In this document: piece after piece, positions 1 to 8,413 of the stretch | How positions within the stretch are numbered: position 1 is the stretch's first letter | Layout of the letters: each line of letters begins with the position of its first letter | Program-made: the position numbers and the translations under genes | Notes under the pieces: generated by a model | Told to the model about the DNA's origin: nothing | Database searches by the model: none | What the model saw: only the letters and a program-made list of their open reading frames with translations | Source: Blastomonas sp. CACIA14H2 | Lineage (GTDB): Bacteria; Pseudomonadota; Alphaproteobacteria; Sphingomonadales; Sphingomonadaceae | Length of the DNA stretch: 64,000 nt | Assembly (NCBI GenBank): GCA_000503195.1 | Contig: AYSC01000011.1 | Coordinates: forward strand, 1 to 64,000 | Reading direction: 5' to 3'

Positions 1-1242
1 GCCGGCGGGCACGGCGAGCGCGGCCATGTCGAGCAGGTTGACGAAATTGGTGTAGAAGCCGAGCGCGCTGTTGAGCGCGATCGGCGCGGCGAGCATTTCC
101 TTCACGCGATAGGTCGTCCCGGCGGTCGGGAAGGCCATGACGTCGATGACCTCCCACAACTGGTCGGCATGGCGCTTGAGCTCGGCCAGGCGATAGATTC
201 CGTTGAACAGGTCGACTGCCCTGGTCTCCAGCCCGGCGGCGACGATTTCGCGCACGGTAGGGTCGATGGCATCAGGATTGCTGATCAGCAGATCGCCCAA
301 AGCGGCGGTGCGTTCGGCCACCCAGGGACCGCCATAGAGCAGTTGCGCAGCCTCCTGCAGTGGGGCGTAATCGATCTCGACGATCGTGCCGAGCCCCGCG
401 AGTGTCTCGATTGCCTTGTCGTAAAGATATTCCGCCTCGCCATCGCCGAAGAACATCCGCTGGTCGCGGCGCGGCACGCCGATGGTGCGGGGGTCGCGCG
501 GCATATCGGCAAGCGGCCGCGACCAGGCATCCGCAGGATCATAGCCCGCGACGATGGAGTCGATCAGCCGCGCATCGGCGGTATCGTCGGTGAACACGGT
601 GATGCAGTCGATCGAGCGGCACGCCGGGACCAGTCCGCGGTTGCTCCAGCGGCCCTTGCTCGGCTTGAACCCGATGAGATGCTGGAAGGCGGCGGGCACG
701 CGGCCCGAACCTGCGGTATCGGTGCCGAGCGCGAACGCGACCAGCCCCGCCGCGACCGCGCTGGCCGAACCCGAGCTCGACCCGCCGCTGACATAGGCCA
801 GGTTATGCGCGTTGCGCGGCGCGCCATAGGGGCTGCGCGTCCCGTTGAGACCGGTGGCGAACTGATCGAGATTGGTCTTGCCGACGCACAAGGCTCCCGC
901 CGCGAGCAGCTTCTCGACCACGCTGGCCGAAGTTTCGGGCCTATAGGCAAAGGCGGGGCACGCCGCCGACGTTTCGAAACCCGCAACGTCGATATTGTCC
1001 TTCACCGCGAACGGCACGCCGGCGAGCGGCAGCTGCTCGCCCGCCGCCACCCGCGCATCGATCGCGCGCGCGGCCTCAAACAGCGCCTCAGGCGATGCGC
1101 GGCTGATCCAGATCTGCGGCTGGACAGCATCGTACGCCGCGATCCGCGCCAGCGCGGCTTCAGCCTCAGCCACAGCGCTGCTCTGACCGGCCCGGACCGC
1201 CTGCGCGATGCCCGCAGCGCTGAGGCGGAACGGCGCGCTCAT
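1..1242 (-). CDS. atzF: Allophanate hydrolase (amidase domain), 3' end outside window
   Basis: Hydrolyses allophanate to ammonia and CO2, the last step of carboxylase-based urea or guanidine use, in the cytoplasm. The 414 codons present read MSAPFRLSAAG at the start and carry the amidase-signature triad: Lys81 in PFAVKDN, cis-Ser155 in SGGSSSGSA and nucleophile Ser179 in DTAGSGR. The family is about 600 residues with a separate C-terminal domain, which would lie beyond base 1. The ATG (1242-1240) overlaps the TGA of the carboxylase gene by four bases (ATGA), so the two are translationally coupled and this start is well supported. The amidase fold is certain. The allophanate specificity rests on the adjacent biotin carboxylase and DUF1989 genes. 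Confidence 0.93.
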   Translation of the reverse strand, partial: MSAPFRLSAAGIAQAVRAGQSSAVAEAEAALARIAAYDAVQPQIWISRASPEALFEAARAIDARVAAGEQLPLAGVPFAVKDNIDVAGFETSAACPAFAYRPETSASVVEKLLAAGALCVGKTNLDQFATGLNGTRSPYGAPRNAHNLAYVSGGSSSGSASAVAAGLVAFALGTDTAGSGRVPAAFQHLIGFKPSKGRWSNRGLVPACRSIDCITVFTDDTADARLIDSIVAGYDPADAWSRPLADMPRDPRTIGVPRRDQRMFFGDGEAEYLYDKAIETLAGLGTIVEIDYAPLQEAAQLLYGGPWVAERTAALGDLLISNPDAIDPTVREIVAAGLETRAVDLFNGIYRLAELKRHADQLWEVIDVMAFPTAGTTYRVKEMLAAPIALNSALGFYTNFVNLLDMAALAVPAG

Positions 1243-4200
1243 CCGTGCCTCGTCAGCGCCAGGATCGGCTCGCCCGGCTGCACCGATTGCCGCTCTTTCG
1301 CATAAAGGGCCGCGACCGTGCCCGCGCCGGGGCTGTCGACGCGGCACTCCATCTTCATCGCCTCGATGATCGCGATGGCATCGCCCGCCGCGACCTCGTC
1401 GCCGACATTGACCAGCATCTTCCAGACGCTGCCGCCGAACGGCGTTTCGATGAGATCGGCCCCTTCTGGCACCTCGACCGCCGCGCTCTCGGCGACCGCA
1501 ATGTCCGCCGGATCGACCCGGTCGAACTCGCCCCGCCGCTGCCATTCGGCGCGCTCGGCATCGAACGCGGCCTGGCGGCTGGCCTCATAGGCGGCAATGG
1601 ATTCGGCATTGTCCGCGAGGAAGGCGCGATAATCGGCGAGGCGGAATTCGGAGGGCTCGATGCGGATCGATCGCCTTCCGCTGGGGAAATCGCGTCGCCA
1701 TTCGGCCAGTTCCTCGGCGCTCACCGGATAGAAGCGGATCTGGTCGAAGAAGCGCAGCAGCCAGGGCTTGCCCTCGGTGAAAGCCTCGGTCTGGCGATAG
1801 GTGTTCCACACCTGGATCGTGCGCCCGAACAGCTGGTATCCGCCCGGCCCCTCCATGCCGTAGATGCACATATACGCGCCGCCGATGCCAACGACATTGG
1901 GCGGAGTCCAGGTGCGCGCCGGGTTGTACTTGGTGGTCACCAGCCGGTGGCGCGGATCGACCGGGGTCGCGACCGGCGCGCCGAGATAGACATCGCCCAG
2001 GCCGAGCACGAGATAGTTGGTCTCGAAGATCAGATTCTCGACCGCCGCCGCATCGGGCAGGCCGTTGATGCGGCGGATGAACTCGATATTGTCCGGGCAC
2101 CAGGGCGCATCGTCGCGCACTGTGCCCATATATTTCTCGATCGTCTCGATCGTCGCCGGGTCGCGCCAGCTCAAGGGCAGATGGACGATGCGCGAAGGGA
2201 TGGTGAAATCCTCCAGATCGCCCAGCCGCTCCTCCGCCGCCATCAGCGCCGCGAGCGCCGCGCCCTGATTCATCGTGCTGCCGTCGAAATGGAATTGCAG
2301 CGAGCGAATGCCGGGGACGATGTCGATCACCCCGGGCAGCGCCATGCGCTCGAGCTCGGTGAGCAGCGCCTGCACGCGGATGCGCAGCTCGACATCGAGC
2401 ACGATCGGGCCATATTCGACCAGGATGTTGCGGTCGCCCTGCTGGCGATAGACGGTACGCGGTCTGTTCGGACCTTCGGCGATGATGCCCAAGATCGGCG
2501 AGAGCGTCTCGATTGGGCGCGCGGGGCTCTGCATATGCCCCTCGCCGGTTGCGACCAGCCGCCGTTGCAGGCTGTCCGCCGCGAACGCATCATGCGCATT
2601 GACCGGCACGAAGCGCAGCCTGTCGCCGGGTGCGAGCTGGCCGATCTTCCAGCGATCCGCCGCGATCACCACGAACGGGCAGACGAACCCGCCGAGCGAT
2701 GGCCCGTCCGGCCCCAGGATGATAGGCATGTCACCAGTAAAGTCGACCGCGCCGATCGCATAGGGATTGTCGTGGATGTTCGACGGGTGCAGCCCGGCCT
2801 CGCCGCCATCCTTGCGCGCCCATTGCGGCTTGGGGCCGACCAGGCGCACGCCGGTGCGGTTGGAATTGTAATGCACCTGCCAGTCGGCGGTGATCAGCGT
2901 GTCGATATCGTCCGGGGTGAAGAAATCGGGCGCGCCGTGCGGGCCGTAGAGCACCCGCAGCGTCCATTCGCTGCCGATCTCGGGCAGCGCGACCTGCGCC
3001 AGTGGCTCGGTCGTCGGGCCATGCGCCAGATGCAGCATATCGCCCGCGAGCAGCCGCCGCGCGGCATGGCCGCCGAACTGGCCGAGCTCGAAGGTGCTGG
3101 TGCTGCCGAGATAGGGCGCGATGTCGAGCCCGCCTGCGAACAGGATATAACCGCGCAGGCCTCCGCCGGTCGCGCGGCCGAGGCTCAGCGTCTGGCCTGC
3201 CGCCACATCGATCGGCGCGCCGCGTTCGACCGGAGCGCCATCCAATGTCGCGCCGAAATCCGCGCCCATCAGGCAGATGCGCGCGGGCGCGCTGAACAGC
3301 AGCGTGGGGCCGGTCAGCGTCAGTTCCAGCCCGGACGTACCCTCGGGATTGCCGAGCAGCCGGTTGCCCAGCCGGAACGACTGGTCGTCCATCGGCCCCG
3401 AGGGCGGCACGCCGACCGCCCAGAGCTTCTGCCGCCCCGGCCAGTCCTGCACCGTGGTCGCGGTGCCACCGCTCACCACCTGGATGCTTTGGGGCAAGTA
3501 GACCACGCTTTCGAGCGCGCGGGTCGAAACCTCGCCGGTGATGAACGCCGGCGCGCGCACCACCTCACGCAGCCAGCGCAGATTGCTCTCGATGCCATCG
3601 ACGCGCGACTGGTCGAGCGCGGCCTGCATCGCGGCGACCGCAAGCTCGCGCGTCTCGGCATGCACGATCAGCTTGGCGAGCATGGGGTCGTACCAGCTGC
3701 TCACCGTGCTGCCCGCCATCACCCAGGTCTCGGTGCGAATGTCGTCCGGGAAGCGCACCGAAGTCAGCGTGCCCGAGGTCGGGCGATAGTCCTGTCCCGG
3801 GTCCTCGGCATAGAGGCGCACCTGGACCGAATGGCCGCTGGGCGCAGTCGGCGCGCTGTCGAGGAAGGCAAAATCGCCCTGCCCGCCGCGCACCATCCAT
3901 TCGACCAGATCGATGCCGAACACCTCTTCGGTCACGCCATGCTCGACCTGGAGCCGGGTGTTCATTTCGAGGAAAAAGAACTCCTTGCGCTCGGCATCGT
4001 AGAGGAATTCGACAGTCCCGGCAGACCGATAGCGCGCCGCCTCGCCCAGACGGATCGCCGCGGCGTAAAGCTCGGCGCGGATCGTATCGGGCAGCAGCGG
4101 CGCGGGCGCTTCCTCGACCACCTTCTGGTTGCGGCGCTGCAACGAGCAGTCGCGCTCGCCCAGCGCGACGACGCGGCCCGCACCGTCGCCGAAAATCTGC

Positions 4201-4832
4201 ACCTCGATATGCCGGGCGCGGCGGATGAAGCGCTCGAGGAACACCCCCGAATCGCCGAAATTGCCCTGGCCGAGCCGCGCCACGGTGGCAAAGCCCTCGC
4301 GAACATCTTCGGCCGTCTCGCACACGCGCATGCCGATGCCGCCGCCGCCCGCGGTCGCCTTGAGCATCACAGGAAAGCCAATGCGCTCCGCCGCCGCGAC
4401 TGCCTCGGCCTCGTCGGTGAGCAGATCGGTGCCCGGCGCGAGCGGTACGTCATGCGCGGCGGCGAGCGCACGCGCGCTGTGCTTCAGCCCGAAAGTGCGG
4501 ATATTGTCGGGATCGGGGCCGATGAACACGATGCCCGCCGCCGCGCAGGCCTCGGCAAATTCGGCGTTCTCGGCGAGGAAACCATAGCCCGGGTGGATCG
4601 CGCCTGCTCCTGTCGAGCGGGCCGCCTCCAGGATCGCCGCCACGTTGAGATAGCTCTCGCTCGCACGCGCCGGGCCGATGCACACTGCCTCGTCGGCGAG
4701 CGCGACATGCAGCGAATCCTCGTCGGCCTCCGAATAGACCGCGACCGAGCGCAGCCCCATCTTGCGCAGCGTGCGGATGATGCGCGTGGCGATCGCGCCG
4801 CGATTGGCGATGAGAACGGTGTCGTAACTCAT
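1239..4832 (-). CDS. Biotin-dependent urea/guanidine carboxylase
   Basis: ATP- and biotin-dependent carboxylase of 1197 residues, the usual length of bacterial urea carboxylases. The order is biotin carboxylase/ATP-grasp (about 1-450, starting SYDTVLIANRGAIA, with ATP loop GGGGIGM and EMNTRLQVEHGVTE), a KipA-type carboxyltransferase half (about 470-780), a KipI-type half (about 800-1000) and a C-terminal biotinyl domain with Lys1160 in EAMKME. The start at 4832 overlaps the upstream TGA by ATGA; a longer open frame upstream is only read-through. Family members carboxylate urea to allophanate or guanidine to carboxyguanidine. The adjacent DUF1989 pair favours guanidine, but I cannot verify the discriminating active-site residue here. 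Confidence 0.95.
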   Translation of the reverse strand: MSYDTVLIANRGAIATRIIRTLRKMGLRSVAVYSEADEDSLHVALADEAVCIGPARASESYLNVAAILEAARSTGAGAIHPGYGFLAENAEFAEACAAAGIVFIGPDPDNIRTFGLKHSARALAAAHDVPLAPGTDLLTDEAEAVAAAERIGFPVMLKATAGGGGIGMRVCETAEDVREGFATVARLGQGNFGDSGVFLERFIRRARHIEVQIFGDGAGRVVALGERDCSLQRRNQKVVEEAPAPLLPDTIRAELYAAAIRLGEAARYRSAGTVEFLYDAERKEFFFLEMNTRLQVEHGVTEEVFGIDLVEWMVRGGQGDFAFLDSAPTAPSGHSVQVRLYAEDPGQDYRPTSGTLTSVRFPDDIRTETWVMAGSTVSSWYDPMLAKLIVHAETRELAVAAMQAALDQSRVDGIESNLRWLREVVRAPAFITGEVSTRALESVVYLPQSIQVVSGGTATTVQDWPGRQKLWAVGVPPSGPMDDQSFRLGNRLLGNPEGTSGLELTLTGPTLLFSAPARICLMGADFGATLDGAPVERGAPIDVAAGQTLSLGRATGGGLRGYILFAGGLDIAPYLGSTSTFELGQFGGHAARRLLAGDMLHLAHGPTTEPLAQVALPEIGSEWTLRVLYGPHGAPDFFTPDDIDTLITADWQVHYNSNRTGVRLVGPKPQWARKDGGEAGLHPSNIHDNPYAIGAVDFTGDMPIILGPDGPSLGGFVCPFVVIAADRWKIGQLAPGDRLRFVPVNAHDAFAADSLQRRLVATGEGHMQSPARPIETLSPILGIIAEGPNRPRTVYRQQGDRNILVEYGPIVLDVELRIRVQALLTELERMALPGVIDIVPGIRSLQFHFDGSTMNQGAALAALMAAEERLGDLEDFTIPSRIVHLPLSWRDPATIETIEKYMGTVRDDAPWCPDNIEFIRRINGLPDAAAVENLIFETNYLVLGLGDVYLGAPVATPVDPRHRLVTTKYNPARTWTPPNVVGIGGAYMCIYGMEGPGGYQLFGRTIQVWNTYRQTEAFTEGKPWLLRFFDQIRFYPVSAEELAEWRRDFPSGRRSIRIEPSEFRLADYRAFLADNAESIAAYEASRQAAFDAERAEWQRRGEFDRVDPADIAVAESAAVEVPEGADLIETPFGGSVWKMLVNVGDEVAAGDAIAIIEAMKMECRVDSPGAGTVAALYAKERQSVQPGEPILALTRHG

Positions 4833-5464
4833 GCGGTGACGATCATGCGCACGGGCGTGGGGTTGAAGCCGTTGCAGGGATTGTTGATCTGCGGGCAGTT
4901 GGAGACGACCACGGTCACGTCCATCTCGGCGCGCAGATCGACCGTCAGGCCCGGCGCGGAAATTCCGTCGACTATGCCCAGCGAGCCGTCGGCCTCGACC
5001 GGCACGTTCATGAAGAAGTTGATGTTCGAGACGATATCGCGCTTGCCGCGCCCTTCGACCAGGTTGGCCTCGAGGAAGTTCTCGACACAGGCATGTTCGG
5101 ACTTGGTGTGATGACCATAGCGCAAGGTATTGGATTCGCACGAGCACGCACCGCCGATCGTGTCGTGATAATCGACCGCACTGGAGGTGATCGTCATCAT
5201 CGCGCGGCCTTCGTTCGAGCGCAGCACGGTGCCTTCGCGCAGGAACAGATTGCCCTGCGCCGCGACGGTATCCTGCGCGCTGTAGCGTTCGGCATCGTCG
5301 GCGGTCGCATAGAGCAGGAAGTCGACAGCCTGATTGCCTTCCAGATCGACGATGCGCAGCGTCTGACCGGCGGCGATATGGTGCAGCCAGGGTGCGCGTG
5401 CAGGCACGATCTCGTCATGGACAACGGGGCCGGAAAGGCCTGCGATATGGGGATCGGCGCTCAT
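4829..5464 (-). CDS. cgdB: DUF1989 protein UAAP2, carboxyguanidine deiminase subunit B
   Basis: 211-residue DUF1989 protein formerly called urea amidolyase associated protein 2. In the literature on guanidine assimilation, the two UAAP proteins form carboxyguanidine deiminase, which converts carboxyguanidine to allophanate and ammonia between the carboxylase and allophanate hydrolase steps. Visible family residues are the Cys/His cluster GGACSCESN (Cys107, Cys109) and YGHHTKSEHAC (His118, His119, His124, Cys126), probably metal ligands, and the NCPQINNPCNGFNPTP tail. The gene begins 19 bases after its partner and overlaps the carboxylase by ATGA. The family call is strong; subunit naming and substrate are inferred from family knowledge and context. 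Confidence 0.88.
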   Translation of the reverse strand: MSADPHIAGLSGPVVHDEIVPARAPWLHHIAAGQTLRIVDLEGNQAVDFLLYATADDAERYSAQDTVAAQGNLFLREGTVLRSNEGRAMMTITSSAVDYHDTIGGACSCESNTLRYGHHTKSEHACVENFLEANLVEGRGKRDIVSNINFFMNVPVEADGSLGIVDGISAPGLTVDLRAEMDVTVVVSNCPQINNPCNGFNPTPVRMIVTA

Positions 5465-5483
5465 TCGGGTGAAACTCCTGCGA

Positions 5484-6308
5484 TCAGCGACGGAAATAGT
5501 CTTCGACGTTGAGAAAGGCGCGCTGGCCCTCGGGCGTCGCGTTGCGAATGGGGTCGGTTTCCGGCGTCACCTCTCCGCGCCAGGCGGTGACGCGCAAAGG
5601 CGTGACGGTGTATGCGGGGCGCGGATCGAGCACATGCGGCACGTTGGCGATCACCACGACCACGTCCATCTCGGCACGCAGCAGCACGCTGCGTCCGCCC
5701 TCGAAAGGACCGACATCGGGCACGATGCTGCCATCCTCGGATATGGTCGCGCCCTTGAACAGGTTGATGCAGGGATGGACGTCGCGCCGCCCCAACCCAT
5801 GCTTGGCCGCGCCGAGCAGAAACCGTTCGCGGCCATTGGGATAGGGGCTGTAATTGGCACCCTCTCCATATTTCGCGGCATTGGTCGCGGCGTTGGAGGT
5901 GCCGCAAAAGGCATCGTGCGTGCCCGCATTGTCCTCGACGATGCTCATCAGCACGCGGCCCATGTCCGACAGCAGCAGCTTGCCCGCGCTTAGATAGGCG
6001 TTCCACTGCACCTTGACCGTATCGGCGACGTTGAGGCGCTCGGTCGGCATCTCCGCATTGAACAGCTGCAGCCCGGCACAGGCATCGCCCTTCAAGTCGA
6101 TGAGCCGCAGCCGCGTGCCGCGCGCCAGCCTGCGCGTGGCATAGCCGCCGGGCGCGAGGGTCTCTTCCCAGAGCAGGTCCTCAGCCGCGACGCCCTCGGG
6201 CAGATCATCGGCAACCGGCGGCAGCACGGGCATCGATTCGACGCGCGTACCCGCCATGGCGCGGGCATGCGCGCGGGCGGCAGACGGATCGCTCAATACG
6301 GCGGTCAT
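5484..6308 (-). CDS. cgdA: DUF1989 protein UAAP1, carboxyguanidine deiminase subunit A
   Basis: 274-residue DUF1989 protein (urea amidolyase associated protein 1), paralogous to the gene downstream and expected to form a heteromer with it. Conserved elements are LIDLKGDACAGLQLFNA, the THDAFCGTSN segment and DVHPCINLFKG, with Cys/His positions matching the putative metal site of the family. The start MTAVLSDPS (ATG at 6308) overlaps the stop of the NikR-like gene by ATGA, which decides against the longer open frame running to 6425. Predicted role: deimination of carboxyguanidine to allophanate. In an operon with a true urea carboxylase this pair would have no obvious job, which is why guanidine is the better substrate guess. 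Confidence 0.88.
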   Translation of the reverse strand: MTAVLSDPSAARAHARAMAGTRVESMPVLPPVADDLPEGVAAEDLLWEETLAPGGYATRRLARGTRLRLIDLKGDACAGLQLFNAEMPTERLNVADTVKVQWNAYLSAGKLLLSDMGRVLMSIVEDNAGTHDAFCGTSNAATNAAKYGEGANYSPYPNGRERFLLGAAKHGLGRRDVHPCINLFKGATISEDGSIVPDVGPFEGGRSVLLRAEMDVVVVIANVPHVLDPRPAYTVTPLRVTAWRGEVTPETDPIRNATPEGQRAFLNVEDYFRR

Positions 6309-6784
6309 GCAGCGGCTCCCTTGGCATGGTCGCCCGCGTCCGGCTCGTAGAGCGGCGGCAGCAGGGCGGTGGTGGTGACGAGCTGCAGCTGGTGCACGCC
6401 GCGCACCCGGCGCAGCGCATCGCACAGCTCGTTGAGGCGGACGGCCGGCCCCTGGACCAGCAGCACCTCGAGCGACTGGTCGTCCTCGAGGAACACGTGC
6501 TGCGAGGAGATGACCTCCTTGAGATATTCGGCCTGGGTCTGCGCGAGCTGATGGCGCACCCGGCCCCGGTCGCCGCGATAGACGATGGTCAGCGTGCCCG
6601 CGAGCATCTCGTCCGGCCGCGTCGTCGCCTCGTGCGCCGCGAGCGCATGGCGGATCAGTTCGGCGATCAGCTGCGAGCGCGACGGCAGGCCGCGCTCCTC
6701 GACCATCATGTCGAGCTGGCGGAACAGCTCACTCGGCAGGCTCATCGATAACCTTGCGACACTGGTCGGCTCGGTTCCCATCAT
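6305..6784 (-). CDS. NikR-fold transcriptional regulator with altered metal site
   Basis: 159 residues: an N-terminal ribbon-helix-helix (about 9-50, RLSMSLPSELFRQLD) and a C-terminal ACT-like NikR domain (about 63-140). An ungapped comparison with canonical NikR spacing places Ala85, His96, Phe98 and Ser104 at the four high-affinity nickel positions (His76, His87, His89, Cys95 in E. coli), so only one ligand remains. The gene sits between the importer ATPase and the DUF1989 genes, overlapping both by ATGA. Two NikR-like inverted repeats (9554-9579 and 9876-9901) are its likely operators. It probably acts as a local repressor answering something other than nickel. The fold is clear; the effector is unknown. 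Confidence 0.87.
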   Translation of the reverse strand: MMGTEPTSVARLSMSLPSELFRQLDMMVEERGLPSRSQLIAELIRHALAAHEATTRPDEMLAGTLTIVYRGDRGRVRHQLAQTQAEYLKEVISSQHVFLEDDQSLEVLLVQGPAVRLNELCDALRRVRGVHQLQLVTTTALLPPLYEPDAGDHAKGAAA

Positions 6785-7575
6785 GCGTTCTCCTGGGTCT
6801 TGGCAATCTCCAGAACCGCCGGTTTTTCCGGGGCTTCCGGGTTGCTCTTCTTGTTGAGGGTGAGGTCGTAGACCGCGGTCGCGCCGAAGCGGTGCGGCGC
6901 GTGCGGATCGTGCCGGCGCTTGTCGAGCGCGAGCACGCGCGTGCCGAGCGTGAACGCCTCGCGAATGTCGTGCGTCACCATGATGATGGTCAGCGCATAG
7001 TCGCTCCACAGCTGCTGGATCAGCGCGTGCATGTCGGCGCGGATGCCAGGGTCGAGCGCGCCGAACGGCTCGTCGAGCAGCAGGATGCGCGGCCGCTTGA
7101 TCAATGCCTGCGCGATGGCCAGCCGCTGCTGCATGCCGCCCGAAAGCTGCGCGGGATATTGGTGCATGCTGTCGGCCAGCCCCACTGCGACAAGCATCGC
7201 CTCGGCCTGCTCGCGCGCTGCCTTGCGCGCGGAGCCGAACAGCCGCGCTGTGAGCGGCGCCTGTTCGCATTCCAGCCCGAACACGACATTGCCGAGCGCG
7301 CTCAGGTGCGGGAAGACCGAATAGCGCTGGAACACCACGCCGCGATCGGGCCCGCATTCGGGCGCAAGCGGCTGGCCGTCGAGCTCGATCACCCCGCGCG
7401 TCGGGCGCTCCTGCCCCAGGATGACGCGTAACAGGCTCGACTTGCCCGCGCCCGAGGGGCCGACGATCGAGACGAACGAGCCGGGCTGGATGTCGAGATC
7501 GACCTTTTCCAGCACGATCTTGTCGCCATATTCGACCCAGACGTTCTGCAGGCTGAGGATCGGTTCTACGCTCAT
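6781..7575 (-). CDS. ABC importer ATPase (nitrate/taurine/urea-carboxylase-associated type)
   Basis: 264-residue nucleotide-binding subunit of an importer. Walker A is GPSGAGKSS, the signature is LSGGMQQRLAIAQAL, Walker B is ILLLDEPFGALD and the switch His lies in MVTHDIREAF. The protein belongs to the SsuB/TauB/NrtD class that pairs with a single permease and a NMT1-like binding protein. The start MSVEPILS (7575) overlaps the permease stop by ATGA. A C-terminal extension of about 40 residues (VYDLTLNKKSNPEAPEKP) follows the core domain. It powers uptake of the operon's substrate, presumably guanidine or a related urea-like compound; substrate is inferred from context only. Confidence 0.93.
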   Translation of the reverse strand: MSVEPILSLQNVWVEYGDKIVLEKVDLDIQPGSFVSIVGPSGAGKSSLLRVILGQERPTRGVIELDGQPLAPECGPDRGVVFQRYSVFPHLSALGNVVFGLECEQAPLTARLFGSARKAAREQAEAMLVAVGLADSMHQYPAQLSGGMQQRLAIAQALIKRPRILLLDEPFGALDPGIRADMHALIQQLWSDYALTIIMVTHDIREAFTLGTRVLALDKRRHDPHAPHRFGATAVYDLTLNKKSNPEAPEKPAVLEIAKTQENA

Positions 7576-8387
7576 CGGCCCTGCCCTTCCGCCCAGGGAA
7601 AGGCCTTGCGGCTGGTGAGCGCGAGCGCCCAGTCCATCACGATCGCCAGCAGCGCGATCCACGCGACGTAGGGCAGAATCACGTCCATCGAGAGGTACCG
7701 GCGGACGAGGAAGATGCGATAGCCCAGCCCCACATCCGCCGCGATCGCCTCGGCCGAGATCAGGAACACCCAGGCCGGGCCGAGCGCCAGCCGCACGGCA
7801 TGGATCAGCCGCGGCATCGCCTGGGGCAGCGCGACACGGATCATGATCTGCCACGAGCTTGCGCCCAGGGTCTGCGCCTTGATCACCTGTTCGGCAGGCA
7901 GCGCGGCGATATAAGCCGCGATGTCGCGGATCATCACCGGCGCGACACCGATGGCGATCAAAGCGATCTTGGCGGTCTCGCCCAGGCCCAGCGCAATGAA
8001 CAGGATCGGTAGCAGCGCGATTGGCGGGATGACCGCGATGCCGGTGACCAGTGGGCCAAGGGTTGCGCGCACCGGCGGTAGCACGCCCAGCACCAAGCTG
8101 ACGACCAACGCGGTCAGCGTCGCGATGCCGAGGCCCAGACCCAATCGGTAGAGGCTGGCCACCGTGTCTGCCCAGAAGGTGATCTGCCCGGTCAGCTGGT
8201 CCGCCTGGAACATCAGCGCGGACATGGCCTGCATCATCTGCCCGGGCAGCGGCAGGATCTTGTCCATCGGGTTGTCGGCATGGCGCTGCGCCGCGACGAT
8301 CAGATAGGCGATCAGCAGCACCGCGACCGGCAGCGCGCCGAGCAGGATGCGCTCGCCCTTCTTCGGATGTCGGTTGACCCAGCGCAT
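7572..8387 (-). CDS. ABC importer permease
   Basis: 271-residue inner-membrane permease of the BPD (MetI-like) superfamily, SsuC/TauC class. About six hydrophobic segments are visible, with the EAA-type coupling loop around AQTLGASSWQIMIRVALPQAMPRL cut here into AQTLGASSWQIM and ALPQAMP. Length is normal for the family. The gene lies 26 bases after the binding-protein gene and overlaps the ATPase by ATGA, so all three subunits should be made together. Homologues beside urea or guanidine carboxylases are usually annotated as urea-carboxylase-related transporters. Confidence 0.92.
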   Translation of the reverse strand: MRWVNRHPKKGERILLGALPVAVLLIAYLIVAAQRHADNPMDKILPLPGQMMQAMSALMFQADQLTGQITFWADTVASLYRLGLGLGIATLTALVVSLVLGVLPPVRATLGPLVTGIAVIPPIALLPILFIALGLGETAKIALIAIGVAPVMIRDIAAYIAALPAEQVIKAQTLGASSWQIMIRVALPQAMPRLIHAVRLALGPAWVFLISAEAIAADVGLGYRIFLVRRYLSMDVILPYVAWIALLAIVMDWALALTSRKAFPWAEGQGR

Positions 8388-8413
8388 CGCCGTTCCCCTG
8401 CCCCGATCCGCGC

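Noticed and set aside
169-1305. Plus-strand open frame opposite the allophanate hydrolase
   Set aside because: Antisense to a clear amidase; Arg/Ala-rich, no conserved motif.
1245-5111. Very long open frame on the plus strand opposite the carboxylase gene
   Set aside because: It mirrors the minus-strand gene in GC-rich DNA, has low-complexity Arg/Ala/Asp composition and no domain. The minus-strand carboxylase has full family motifs.
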